A DNA stretch of 64,000 nucleotides from GAS188 sp963713805. Its GTDB lineage: Bacteria > Pseudomonadota > Alphaproteobacteria > Rhizobiales > Beijerinckiaceae. Of this stretch, positions 50,278 to 59,066 are shown piece after piece; within the stretch, counting starts at the first letter, position 1, and each line of letters starts with the position of its first letter. The DNA lies in assembly GCA_963713805.1 (NCBI GenBank), contig CAVQNF010000009.1:62001-126000 (forward strand), in the 5' to 3' direction. The translations under genes were made by a program, and so were the position numbers. The notes under the pieces were generated by a model. That model saw only the letters and a list, made by a program, of their open reading frames with translations. It searched no databases and had not been told where the DNA came from.

Positions 50278-52078
50278 ATGCGCGCATTGATGAAATCCCT
50301 CGGCGAGATCTGGCGCCTCGCCGTTCCCTATTTCACGACGCGTGACGTCGGAGAGGCGCGCATCTGGCCCTTCCGCTATCGGGCGCAGGAACGCTGGATC
50401 GGTCTCTCTCTTCTCATCGCGGTGATCGGCATCGAGCTCGGCCAGGTCGCGATCAACGTGCGCCTCTCCTATTTTGGACGGGACTGGTTCAACGCCATCC
50501 AGGAAAAGAACGCGGCCGAATTCTGGAAGCAGCTCCTCTTGGTCTTCAGCCCCTTGGCGGCGATCGGCGTCGCGAGCGCGATCCTGCAACTCGTGATGCG
50601 CGCCTACCTCACCATCCGCTGGCGACGCTGGATGACCGAGAAGACGATGAGCAATTGGCTCGACGGCTCGGCCCATTACCGCATGCAGCTCACCGGCAGC
50701 TCGACCGACAACCCGGACCAGCGCATCGCCGAGGACATCAATGAGTTCACCACGACGACCTTCGCGCTGGGGCTCGGCCTCTTGTCGAAGGCAACCTCGC
50801 TCGTCTCCTTCTCGGTGATCTTGTGGACGCTGTCGGCGGGCTTCACCTTTCCGGGCACCGATATGCGCGTGCCGGGCTTCCTGTTCTGGATCGCGCTCAT
50901 CTACGCCGTGCTCGCCACCGGGCTCACCCATTTGATCGGGCGCCCGCTGATCCGCCTCTATTTCCAGCAACAGCGCTACGAGGCGGATTTCCGCTTCTCG
51001 CTCGCGCGCTTGCGCGAATACGGCGAGCAGGTCGCACTTCTCGGCGGCGAAACGACCGAGCATTTGAACCTGAGCCGGCCGCTTCCGGGCGCTCATCGGC
51101 AACTTCCTCAACATCGTCGATTGCCGCAAGAAGGTCGTGGCCTTCACGGCGAGCTATTCGCAAGCCAATGTCGTCCTGCCCTTCATCTTCATCGCGCCCT
51201 ATTACTTCGCCGGCAAGGTGATGCTCGGCGTGATGACGCAGACGGCGGGCGCCTTCTCGAATGTGCAGGAAGCGCTCTCCTTCTTCATCGACAGCTACAC
51301 CACGATCGCCCAATACAAATCCGTCGTCGATCGTCTGACGGGCTTCGCGGCCTCGGCCGCGACAAGGCGCGCGCGCTCAGCATCGTCGAAGCCCCATATC
51401 GAGGTCGCAACCGACGGCGGGGACGATCTCGCCATGCGGGACGTCGAGGTCGCCTTGCCGAAGGGCGGCAAGGTGGTGCGCATCAAGGATGCGCGGCTGC
51501 GCCGGGGCGAAAGCGTCCTCGTCAACGGGCCGTCGGGCGCCGGGAAAGTCGACGCTGTTTCGCGCCATCTCGGGCATCTGGCCCTTCGGAAAAGGCTCGA
51601 TCAAGGTGCCGACAGGCGCGAAGGTGATGCTCCTGCCGCAGCGCCCCTATGTGCCGATCGGCACGCTGCGCGCTGCCTTGACCTATCCGGCGCCAGCCGA
51701 CGCCTTCCCCGACGCCGCTGGTGCGCGAGACGCTCGACGCGGTGCAGCTGTCCGCAATTCGCCGATCGCCTCGACGAGGAGGCGCATTGGGGGCAAACCT
51801 TGTCGCTCGGCGAGCAGCAGCGCGTCGCGCTCGGCCGCGCGCTCCTCGCGAAACCGGATTGGCTCTTCCTCGACGAGGCGACGTCAGCGCTCGACGAGCC
51901 GCTGGAGCAGGCGATGTACCGTCTTCTCCCGGAAAAGCTGCCGGGCGTGACCATCGTCTCGATCGGCCATCGTCAAACCCTGCAGGCCTTCCACAAGCGC
52001 CGTATCGAGCTCAAGCCGGGAGCGGACGGCGTGTCGGAGCCGGAGGATGTGCGGGTGGCGGGTCTCGCCGCGGAATAG
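50278..52078 (+). CDS. ABC half-transporter with SbmA/BacA-type membrane domain (six frame errors)
   Basis: The repaired protein is 598 residues. The membrane domain (about residues 30-330) contains LSYFGRDWFNAIQEKNAAEF, RWRRWMTEKTMSNWLDG and NPDQRIAEDINEFT, all typical of the SbmA/BacA and peroxisomal ABCD families. The ATPase domain has Walker A NGPSGAGKSTLFRAISG, LPQRPYVPIGTLRAAL, signature LSLGEQQRVALGRALL and LFLDEATSALD. BacA-related transporters move peptides or very-long-chain lipid precursors. Frame errors lie near 51084, 51368 (missing base), 51400, 51548 (AAA plus G inside Walker A), 51722 and 51752. It acts as a homodimer in the inner membrane. Confidence 0.92.
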
Positions 52079-52114
52079 GGCGAACTGAGGGGGTGCAGGG
52101 TAAGGATCGACGCC

Positions 52115-52432
52115 ATGGCGCGCAAGACGCAGATCACAGCGACGCTACCGCCGATGCATCCTGGCGAGATGCTCCGGGAGGAATTCCTTGTCCCGCTTCG
52201 CATGGCTCCCGGATGCCTAGCCAAAGCTTGCGGCGTGCCTCGGACCCGCATCGAGCGCATTGCAAGGGAGGAGCTGGGGATCACGGGGGACACCGCTCTG
52301 CGCCTCGGAAAAGCGCTCGGCACGACGCCGGAATTCTGGATGAACCTTCACTCGAGATACGAGATCGAGCGGGCCAGGATAGCTCTCGACGAAACCTTGA
52401 AGGAAATCGCACCGATCGACCGCGCCGCGTGA
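52115..52432 (+). CDS. HigA-family antitoxin-type XRE regulator without a toxin
   Basis: The 105-residue protein matches the small HigA (VapI-like) antitoxins: PPMHPGEMLREEFLVPLRMA, CLAKACGVPRTRIERIAREE, and ITGDTALRLGKALGTTPEFW. The helix-turn-helix spans about residues 32-60. Its usual partner, a RelE-like HigB toxin of about 95 residues, should lie directly upstream. Instead the end of the ABC half-transporter is there, 36 bases away. A second antitoxin-like gene follows 17 bases later. It is probably an orphan regulator. Confidence 0.85.
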   Translation: MARKTQITATLPPMHPGEMLREEFLVPLRMAPGCLAKACGVPRTRIERIAREELGITGDTALRLGKALGTTPEFWMNLHSRYEIERARIALDETLKEIAPIDRAA

Positions 52433-52449
52433 GACGAAGGAGCGAACCG

Positions 52450-52746
52450 ATGCCCCTTGAAACCATCTCCTATGACAGCGCCGCTGTCCTGGATAGCGAA
52501 GAGGCGATCGCGGCCTATCTGAACGAAGCTCTTCACGATGGCGATCTGTCGGGTATCACGCACGCATTGGGCGTCGCCGCCCGGGCACGTGGCATGTCCG
52601 AGCTCGCCCGTGACGCGGGCCTTGAACGGGCGGGGCTATATCGCTCATTGACGACCAGGGGCAACCCGGAGTTGGGCACCGTGCTGCGTCTCATGAAGGC
52701 GATGGGCCTGCGGTTGACGGTCGAACCTGGCAACGAGGCCGCTTAG
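52450..52746 (+). CDS. Addiction-module antidote-type HTH protein (HigA2/TIGR02684-like) without a toxin
   Basis: The 98-residue protein has the pattern of antidote proteins paired with ParE/RelE-like toxins: DSEEAIAAYLNEALHDGDL, then the helix-turn-helix GMSELARDAGLERAGLYRSL and GNPELGTVLRLMKAMGLRL. In such modules the toxin gene (about 100 codons) precedes it. Here the preceding gene is another antitoxin-type regulator and the next gene is on the opposite strand. It may have lost its toxin, or the two may form an unusual pair. Confidence 0.82.
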   Translation: MPLETISYDSAAVLDSEEAIAAYLNEALHDGDLSGITHALGVAARARGMSELARDAGLERAGLYRSLTTRGNPELGTVLRLMKAMGLRLTVEPGNEAA

Positions 52747-52843
52747 TTAGGCCGGTGTCGGCCGCGCTTGTCGGCACATGTGCTCGACTGAGATTCTCGA
52801 AAGGTCGCGCAGGTGGGCTGCATACCGGTAGCAATTTCACCCG

Positions 52844-53632
52844 TCACGCCAGTCGCGCCAGATCGAATTTCGCCACATCCCGAAGGAGCGTGATGAAGCC
52901 CTCGACCTGATGCGCGGCGGTGAGGCGGCCTTTCTCGGCGCTCGCAAGCGAGGCATCGCCCACGGCGCCCTGCGGGTTGAGGTCGGGCGCTATCCAGCCG
53001 AAGGCCTGCAGGCCCGTCGGGCGAAGGTAGGTGAACTCCGTCTCCATCGCCTGCGCCGAGGAGACGAAGTTCTGCGCCTTCTCCTGGCGCACGAGATCTG
53101 GCCTGAAATGCAGCATGAGCGAGGTCTCGACATCGCCGGCGTGAATGCCGTGTACGCCCTCGGCCGCCGTGTAGAGCCCTTCCGGCTTGCCGAAACGGCT
53201 CCAGGCCGTGTGCACCGCGAGCATCGCGCATCTGATGCGCAATTCGCGCGTGACGACGCCGAGAAGGTCGGAATTGCCGCCATGCGAGTTGACGATCACG
53301 AGCTTGCGAAGGCCGGCGCGCTCAACCGATTCCCCGATCTCGACCCAGGCTCTCAGCGCCGTTTCGGCGGTGAGCGTCAGCGTGCCGGGCGAGCGCAGAT
53401 GCTCGTTCGACTTGCCGATCGCCTGGAGGGGCAGGATGAGGATCGAGAGCTCCGGTGGCAATCGCTTCGCCAGCTCGTCGAGCATGCCCTGATTGATCGC
53501 CATGTCGGTCGCGACCGCGAGATGCGGGCCGTGCTGTTCCACGGCGGCGATCGGCAAGACCGCGATCGTGCGGCCCGGATCGAGCGTCTCGAATTCCTTG
53601 GTGGTGAGGTCGGTCCAGTAGATCTTCTGCAT
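52844..53632 (-). CDS. Creatininase-family amidohydrolase
   Basis: The 262-residue protein has all the family's metal motifs: AAVEQHGPHLAVATDMAI (Glu, His, Asp), VIVNSHGGNSDLL and GIHAGDVETSLML. Members hydrolyse cyclic amides such as creatinine or cleave formyl amides in riboflavin and F420 metabolism; the MftE peptidases also belong here. The substrate is unknown. ATG at 53632 precedes MQKIYWTDLTTKEFETLD, a typical start. It lies 37 bases downstream of the quinone reductase gene on the same strand. Confidence 0.9.
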   Translation of the reverse strand: MQKIYWTDLTTKEFETLDPGRTIAVLPIAAVEQHGPHLAVATDMAINQGMLDELAKRLPPELSILILPLQAIGKSNEHLRSPGTLTLTAETALRAWVEIGESVERAGLRKLVIVNSHGGNSDLLGVVTRELRIRCAMLAVHTAWSRFGKPEGLYTAAEGVHGIHAGDVETSLMLHFRPDLVRQEKAQNFVSSAQAMETEFTYLRPTGLQAFGWIAPDLNPQGAVGDASLASAEKGRLTAAHQVEGFITLLRDVAKFDLARLA

Positions 53633-53669
53633 CTTTCATCCTCTCATGAGCGTCGCGACCGCCTCCGGG

Positions 53670-54257
53670 TCAGCGCAGCCGCGCCATCGCGGCTCGCACT
53701 TGCGCGATGAAGGCTTTGCGCTTCGCCTCGCTCGCGAGATTCATGTTGTAAAGCCCATGAAATTCCGCGCGCGCCTTCACGGTCGCGCAGCGAGGCAGAT
53801 AGCGCATCACGAGCTTGCGAGGCGGATCGCCCATGGCGATCGCGCTCCAGCGATCGCGGCCATAGGTCACGATGCCGCTGACGAGCTTCAGATTTGCGAG
53901 CAGAGGCTTGATGTTCGAGACGTCGGTCATGTCGAAGGAGACGCCGGGGAGCAGCACCCGGTCGAGGAACCCCTTGAGCATGGCGGGCGGCCCGAAGCAC
54001 CAGGCCGGGAATTGCAGGACAATGGCCTCGGCGGCCCGCAGGCGCTCGACATAGGATTCGACACCCGTCCGGTTCTTCGAGATGTCGTGGTAACGCCGGC
54101 GCTCTTCGAGGCTCATCACCGGCTCGAAGCGCTCCGCGTAGAGGTCGCAGAGGTCGACCTCATGACCGGCTTCCGCGAGCCCCGCGAGCGCTTCGGCACG
54201 GATCGCTGCGTGAAAGCTCTCAGGCACGGGATGGCAGTAAAGGTAGAGAAGGTGCAC
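53670..54257 (-). CDS. NAD(P)H:quinone oxidoreductase, flavodoxin-like fold
   Basis: The 195-residue flavoprotein begins VHLLYLYCHPVPESFHAAIR, the FMN-binding loop of the NQO1/KefF/MdaB family. The second motif is AAEAIVLQFPAWCFGPPAML with KGFLDRVLLPG. It performs two-electron quinone reduction and can protect against redox stress. The GTG at 54257 directly precedes the first strand and is chosen as the start. Upstream codons are in frame but overlap the neighbouring oxidase gene. It lies 16 bases after that gene and is probably in the same operon. Confidence 0.87.
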   Translation of the reverse strand: MHLLYLYCHPVPESFHAAIRAEALAGLAEAGHEVDLCDLYAERFEPVMSLEERRRYHDISKNRTGVESYVERLRAAEAIVLQFPAWCFGPPAMLKGFLDRVLLPGVSFDMTDVSNIKPLLANLKLVSGIVTYGRDRWSAIAMGDPPRKLVMRYLPRCATVKARAEFHGLYNMNLASEAKRKAFIAQVRAAMARLR

Positions 54258-54273
54258 CCGAGGCCGTCCGGCA

Positions 54274-55677
54274 CTATGCGCCCAAGCCGGAATTCGAACG
54301 CGGCTTGAAGCTTCGCATCTTGCCGGGATTGAGCAGCCCCATCGGATCGACCTCATGCTTGAAGCCGAGCTGATCGGAATCGGCCTTCTTGTGCCGGCTG
54401 CCGTCCTCGAGCGTATAGACGTGCGGGTTGGCGATCGAGACGCCGTTCTCCTCGTGCAGGCGGATGATCTCGTTCAAGCGCTCCGTCGTGGTGTAGCGCA
54501 CGACGGGCAGGGCGCTGCAGGTGACGCGGCCGGCGAAATGCTGGAACTCGCAATGATAGAGAACCTCGTCACCGAACATCCGTGACATTTCCCGCAGGCT
54601 TTCGACCAGGCGGTCCGAAGGGAAGAGGCATTGCAGATAGGTCGCCTTGCGGTCGTGCTTGAGCACATGCAGCGTGGTGTGGTTCCAGGTGTATTCGTAG
54701 AGCGGCGTCTTGCCGGGCTCTTCCTCCATCGGGGCCTCGTAGGTGACGTCACCCCGTCCGCGGAGAAGCTCCTTGAAGCTCTGCACCCAGGGCTCGGCGA
54801 TCATGCAGGCGAGCAGATGCCTGCCTTGGGGGCAATGGGGTTTCAGCGATCCGAAATAGGTCGGCAGCGGCCATTGGATCGGCGTCGCGAGCTTCTTCAC
54901 GATGCCGTCGCAGAGCGCCAGCTCGCGGCCGAAGGCGACCGCGTCGAAGAAATCGTCGAAGGCGACGATGATGTCGATCCAGGGAAAGGCGGGCGCGAGC
55001 GGCATTTCGAGCGCGGTGATGATGCCGGTCGTGCCGTAGGCATGGTTGACGGCTTGCGCCGCCGCGCCGCGCAGCTCCATGATGCGAGGCTCTTCCTCGA
55101 GCGTCACGATCCGCGCGGCGAGCAGATTGCCGGGCTCGCGCAAGCCCCCGTAGGTGATCGAGCCGACGCCGCCCGAGCCGCCGGCGACGAAGCCTCCGAT
55201 GGTCGCCGTGCGCTTGGTCGAGGGGTGCATGCGCAATTCCCAACCTTCGGGCACGAGCGCCATGTCGATATCGACCATCTTCGCGCCCGCGCCGACGCGC
55301 AACACGCCGGCCTTGTGCCATTCGATGGCGGCAAGGCCGGTGAGGTCGAGCAGCACCCCGCCGGCGAGCGGCACGGCCTGGCCGTAATTGCCGGTGCCGC
55401 CACCGCGTGGCGTGAGGGGGATGCGACGGCGGGCGCAGGCACGCGCCACCCGCGTCACGTCGGTCTCGTCGCGCGGCACGGCGATGATGTCGGCGGCAAG
55501 GCCGTGGAGCTGCTCGTTGAGCACCGGGCTGTACCAGAAGAAGTCGCGCGAGCGCAGCCGCACGATCCGCTCGTCATCGATCACCGGCACGTCGCCGATC
55601 TCGCGCCGGAAGCCCGAGATGTCGTAGCTCGGCGCCGCGCGCCGCGCCGATTTCGTGCTGGTCGCCGCCTGGCTCAT
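54274..55677 (-). CDS. FAD-binding oxidase (glycolate oxidase / D-lactate dehydrogenase type)
   Basis: The 467-residue protein has a PCMH FAD-binding domain (about residues 50-220): IPLTPRGGGTGNYGQAVPLA, PSTKRTATIGGFVAGGSGGV and GTTGIITALEMPLAP. The C-terminal cap ends HEVDPMGLLNPGKMRSF, as in D-2-hydroxyacid dehydrogenases. It should oxidise a 2-hydroxy acid or related alcohol. The substrate is not clear from the motifs. ATG at 55677 follows a GGAGG. A long dyad at 55,730-55,801 lies in its promoter. It leads an apparent operon with the quinone reductase and creatininase-family genes. Confidence 0.9.
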   Translation of the reverse strand: MSQAATSTKSARRAAPSYDISGFRREIGDVPVIDDERIVRLRSRDFFWYSPVLNEQLHGLAADIIAVPRDETDVTRVARACARRRIPLTPRGGGTGNYGQAVPLAGGVLLDLTGLAAIEWHKAGVLRVGAGAKMVDIDMALVPEGWELRMHPSTKRTATIGGFVAGGSGGVGSITYGGLREPGNLLAARIVTLEEEPRIMELRGAAAQAVNHAYGTTGIITALEMPLAPAFPWIDIIVAFDDFFDAVAFGRELALCDGIVKKLATPIQWPLPTYFGSLKPHCPQGRHLLACMIAEPWVQSFKELLRGRGDVTYEAPMEEEPGKTPLYEYTWNHTTLHVLKHDRKATYLQCLFPSDRLVESLREMSRMFGDEVLYHCEFQHFAGRVTCSALPVVRYTTTERLNEIIRLHEENGVSIANPHVYTLEDGSRHKKADSDQLGFKHEVDPMGLLNPGKMRSFKPRSNSGLGA

Positions 55678-55729
55678 CGATCCTCCGGTTACGCTCGAAC
55701 GGGCTTGCCCATGGGCAGGAACATGCCAC

Positions 55730-55801
55730 AAAGTTGGAATGGAGCGGAGAAATCACGGTTCAGGGCCATAAATCGTGATTCGTGGAATCATTTCCAACTT
55801 T
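55730..55801. promoter_or_regulatory. Long hyphenated dyad between divergent genes
   Basis: AAAGTTGGAA (55730-55739) and TTCCAACTTT (55792-55801) are perfect inverted copies. AATCACG (55751-55757) and CGTGATT (55774-55780) share exactly the same centre. Nested arms around one axis suggest binding of a dimer or tetramer of a regulator. It lies 53 bases upstream of the FAD oxidase and 260 bases upstream of the divergent glutathione transferase. I see no gene in the remaining 55,802-56,060. Confidence 0.65.
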
Positions 55802-56060
55802 CGGCCCTGAATGGACGCGACAGCATCCTAGAACCGTCTCGATGCCAGGGGAATGCCGTGGCGGTCGGCGCAATGAGTTTTGTCGCGATTGGCCTATCGG
55901 TGAACGGCGCATCTTCGCCAAAAGCCGCATTGAGCCCGACGATGCGCGAGCGGCTTTGCCTTGGCCCGCGCTCTCGCATAAGGAATGGTCCCGCGATTAG
56001 GGCGGCCGACGAGGCCGTACGAGCCTTGTCGTGCCCGTTGTCCGCCGACCGGAGGGACCC

Positions 56061-56681
56061 TTGATCAAATTCTTCTATGCGCCAAACACCTGCGCGCTCG
56101 CTTCGCATATCGCTTTGATGGACGCGGGCGCGACCTATGAGACCGTGCGGCTCGATTTCCGCAAGGAGGACCAGCGCAAGCCCGAATATCTGGCGGTCAA
56201 TCCGAAAGGCCGGGTGCCTTCCTTGGTGACCGAACGAGGCGTCTTGACCGAGACCCCCGCCATCCTCGCCTTCATTGCGCAGAGCTTCCCCGGCGCCAAA
56301 TTGGCCCCCCTGGAGGACGCCTTCGCCTTCGCCAAGGTGCAGGCCTTCAACACCTATCTGTGCTCGACCGTTCATGTGGCCCATGCGCACCGCATGCGCG
56401 GCTATCGCTGGGCCGATGATCCCGCCGCGATCGATGCCATGAAGAAGAAGGTTCCGGCCGTCGTGACGGAGTGCTTCGACCTCATCGAGCGCGAGATGAT
56501 CGAAGGCCCCTTCGTGATGGGGAAGAGCTACACGATCTGCGACCCCTATCTCTTCACCTTGTCGCAATGGCTCGACGGTGACGGGGTCGACATCGCCCGC
56601 TTTCCCAAGGTTCATGCGCACAGGCGGCGCATGGCGGAGCGCGCCGAGGTGAAGAAGGCGCTCGCGGACGAAGGCGCATAG
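56061..56681 (+). CDS. Glutathione S-transferase family protein
   Basis: The 206-residue protein has the thioredoxin-like domain (IKFFYAPNTCALASHIALMD, NPKGRVPSLVTERGVLTETP with the E/T-S-type glutathione site) and a helical C-domain (MGKSYTICDPYLFTLSQWLD). The SNTCALA-like start resembles bacterial beta-class enzymes. The start is taken as TTG 56061, because GGAGGG lies directly upstream at 56051 and the first residue then precedes IKFFYAP. A GTG at 56031 is the alternative. It runs convergent with the FAD dehydrogenase. Confidence 0.9.
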   Translation: MIKFFYAPNTCALASHIALMDAGATYETVRLDFRKEDQRKPEYLAVNPKGRVPSLVTERGVLTETPAILAFIAQSFPGAKLAPLEDAFAFAKVQAFNTYLCSTVHVAHAHRMRGYRWADDPAAIDAMKKKVPAVVTECFDLIEREMIEGPFVMGKSYTICDPYLFTLSQWLDGDGVDIARFPKVHAHRRRMAERAEVKKALADEGA

Positions 56682-56688
56682 GTCGTTC

Positions 56689-58347
56689 TCACAGGCAGGA
56701 TTTCGCGGCGGCCCGCCCGGCGACCCGGCCCGAGAACAGGCAGCCGCCGAGGAAGGTGCCCTCGAGAGAGCGGTAGCCGTGCATGCCGCCCCCGCCGAAG
56801 CCCGCGACTTCTCCGGCCGCGAACAGGCCGGGAAGCGCGGTGCCGCTGGCGCCGAGGACGCGTCCTTCGAGGTCGGTCTCGAGCCCGCCCAAGGTCTTGC
56901 GGGTGAGGATGTTGAGGCGCACCGCGATCAAAGGTCCGTGCCTTTGGTCGAGAATCTTGTGCGGCCTTGCGGTCCGGATCAACCTGTCGCCGAGGTAGCG
57001 GCGCGCGTTATGGATGGCGGCGATCTGGCCGTCCTTGCAGAATGGGTTGTCGACCTCGCGGTCGCGCGCGACGATCTCGCGCTCGAGCGCGTCGCATGCG
57101 ATGAGTTTATCGCCCGTGAGTGCATTCATCGCGGCGACGAGCCCGGCGAGATCATCCCTCACCACGAAATCCTCGCCCTTCTGCTTGAAGGCTTCGACCG
57201 GCCCTGTGGCCTTCCCGCCGAAGGCACGCCGTGCCACGAGGCGCCAGCTCTTGCCAGTGAGGTCGGGGTTTTGCTCCGAGCCCGACAAAGCGAATTCCTT
57301 GCGGATGATGCTCTGGTTGAGCACGAGCCAGCTGTGGTCATGCCCGGTCCTCATCAGATGTTCGAGCGTGCCGAGCGTGTCGAAGCCGGGGTAGAGTGGC
57401 CCCGGAAGGCGGCGGCCGAGTGCGTCGAACCACATCGAGGAGGGCCCCGGGAGGATGCGAATGCCGTGCCCGGGCCAGATGGGACGCCAATTCCGCACAC
57501 CTTCGACATAATGCCACATGCGGTCCCGGTTGATCACTCGGGCACCGGCCGCCTCGGCGATGGCGAGCATGCGGCCGTCGACATAGGCCGGCACGCCGGC
57601 GAGCATGCGCGGCGGCGGGCCGCCCAGGCGTTTCGGCCAATTCGCGCGCACGAGGTCGTGATCGCCCCCGATCCCGCCCGACGCGACGATCACGGCCTCG
57701 GCCTTGAGCGCGAATTCGCCGAGCGTGGCGCGCGAGCTCGCCTCGCCGCGGGCGACATGGCTCGGAGCGAGGACCGCGCCTCTCACCCCCTCGACTCCAC
57801 CATGCGCCGAAAGCAGCGCGTCGACGCGATGGCGGAACCTGAACGCGACCCGCCCCAGCGATGCGGCGTTGCGCAGGCGGCGCGCGAAAGGCTCGACGAG
57901 CGCGGGTCCCGTGCCCCAGGCGATATGGAACCGCGGCACGGAGTTGCCGTGACCGAGCGCGCGGTCACCGCCTCGCTCGGCCCAGCCCACGACGGGAAAG
58001 AAGCGAATCCCCTGGCCGATGAGCCAGGAGCGCTTCTCACCTGCGGCAAAAGCCACATAGGCTTCAGCCCAGCGTTTCGGCCAATGATCTTCGTTGCGGT
58101 CGAATCCCGCCGTGCCCATCCAGTCCTGAAGAGCGAGCTCATGGGAATCGCGAACGCGCAAGCGCCGCTGCTCGGGCGAGTCGACGAGAAAGAGGCCGCC
58201 GAGCGACCAGAAAGCCTGTCCGCCGAGGCTTTGCTCGCCCTCCTGGTCGAGGATGATGACGCGCTTGCCGGCATCCGCGATCTCCGCGGCGGCGACGAGG
58301 CCGGCGAGCCCGGCGCCGACCACGATCACGTCTGTGTCGAGCGCCAT
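56689..58347 (-). CDS. FAD-dependent dehydrogenase (KstD-like, FAD-binding protein)
   Basis: The 552-residue flavoprotein begins MALDTDVIVVGAGLAGLVAA, a Rossmann FAD-binding motif, then VIILDQEGEQSLGGQAFWSL. The C-terminal FAD contact is LPGLFAAGEVAGFGGGGMHG. The domain layout resembles 3-ketosteroid delta-1-dehydrogenase and fumarate-reductase-type flavoproteins, and this branch is usually annotated just as an FAD-binding dehydrogenase. No signal peptide or heme motif is visible. An upstream ATG at 58452 would add residues encoded by the 7-base repeat array, so ATG 58347 is chosen. Confidence 0.88.
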   Translation of the reverse strand: MALDTDVIVVGAGLAGLVAAAEIADAGKRVIILDQEGEQSLGGQAFWSLGGLFLVDSPEQRRLRVRDSHELALQDWMGTAGFDRNEDHWPKRWAEAYVAFAAGEKRSWLIGQGIRFFPVVGWAERGGDRALGHGNSVPRFHIAWGTGPALVEPFARRLRNAASLGRVAFRFRHRVDALLSAHGGVEGVRGAVLAPSHVARGEASSRATLGEFALKAEAVIVASGGIGGDHDLVRANWPKRLGGPPPRMLAGVPAYVDGRMLAIAEAAGARVINRDRMWHYVEGVRNWRPIWPGHGIRILPGPSSMWFDALGRRLPGPLYPGFDTLGTLEHLMRTGHDHSWLVLNQSIIRKEFALSGSEQNPDLTGKSWRLVARRAFGGKATGPVEAFKQKGEDFVVRDDLAGLVAAMNALTGDKLIACDALEREIVARDREVDNPFCKDGQIAAIHNARRYLGDRLIRTARPHKILDQRHGPLIAVRLNILTRKTLGGLETDLEGRVLGASGTALPGLFAAGEVAGFGGGGMHGYRSLEGTFLGGCLFSGRVAGRAAAKSCL

Positions 58348-58371
58348 GGCCGATGTGGGCTCCGGTTTGAG

Positions 58372-58512
58372 CGAGGAGCAAGTAGTGAGAGGTGAAAAGT
58401 GAAAGTGAAAAGTGAGAAAGTGAACTATGGCTACTGGAATATCTGGATTCATCTTTCACTCTTACTTTCACTATTCACTACTCACGATTCGTCCCTTTCT
58501 ACTCGCCACTCG
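58372..58512. repeat. Self-complementary array of 7-base units, locus 3
   Basis: Left units such as AGTGAAA and AGTGAGA (58,382-58,425) and right units such as TTTCACT and TTCACTA (58,452-58,490) are inverted around a unique centre. The right end, CTACTCGCCACTCGCC, is the inverse of the GCGAGTGGCGAGTAG units at 44.2 kb. It supplies the last codons and TAG stop of the secreted-protein gene. Confidence 0.75.
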
Positions 58513-58906
58513 CCTTAGAAACATTGATCGCACAGCCGTAGACGGAAATTTCGTCAGCGACTTGAATCTTATGCCAGCAGCGACCCGCTTCAGGTATTTC
58601 CCTGAAGATGTAAGTTCCGGTTCGCTCCTTGTTCACGGTTTCCTTGGCATCCGCCGATACAAGGTAATCGAAATAACTTTGCGCGACCGATCCCCAGCAC
58701 GTATAAATAACGTGATCGGCTGTCTTGATTTGGTTGCTGCTGCTCGAGGCTTCCCGCACGCAAGCATTGTAGTAGCCCGATGCCTCGGGCTGCATCTTGG
58801 CCTGCGGCCGAGCCGGGCCGGCGACCAGGAGACAGATGAAGGCTGCCGATGCCAGGGCGGTTCGGTAAGGCGTGTGGCTCGAGGTCGGTATCCAGGTGGG
58901 TCGCAT
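58499..58906 (-). CDS. Small secreted protein of unknown function
   Basis: The 135-residue protein has an N-terminal signal peptide (YRTALASAAFICLLVAGPAR), then a mature part with three cysteines, YYNACVREASSSSNQIKT, DHVIYTCWGSVAQSYFDYLV, and RCWHKIQVADEISVYGCAIN. Four cysteines in the mature part could form two disulfides in the periplasm. I do not recognise a family. ATG at 58906 follows a GAGAGA-rich site. The C-terminal ASGE-stop is encoded by the 7-base repeat array, so the original end may have been different. It lies downstream of the HtrA-like gene on the same strand. Confidence 0.65.
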   Translation of the reverse strand: MRPTWIPTSSHTPYRTALASAAFICLLVAGPARPQAKMQPEASGYYNACVREASSSSNQIKTADHVIYTCWGSVAQSYFDYLVSADAKETVNKERTGTYIFREIPEAGRCWHKIQVADEISVYGCAINVSKASGE

Positions 58907-59066
58907 GACGTCTCTCTCTCCTCGTCGCATTCCATGGCTTGACGTTTGGATCGTGACGGCAAAGGCCGGCTCGGCCCCCGCTGTCTTTTTTCGGTTGAAC
59001 GTGGTGATCGGCACCTTGGAAGGCGCGCCGATGCCCTTAGCACTTTGCCTCTTCTGCCTTTCCCCC

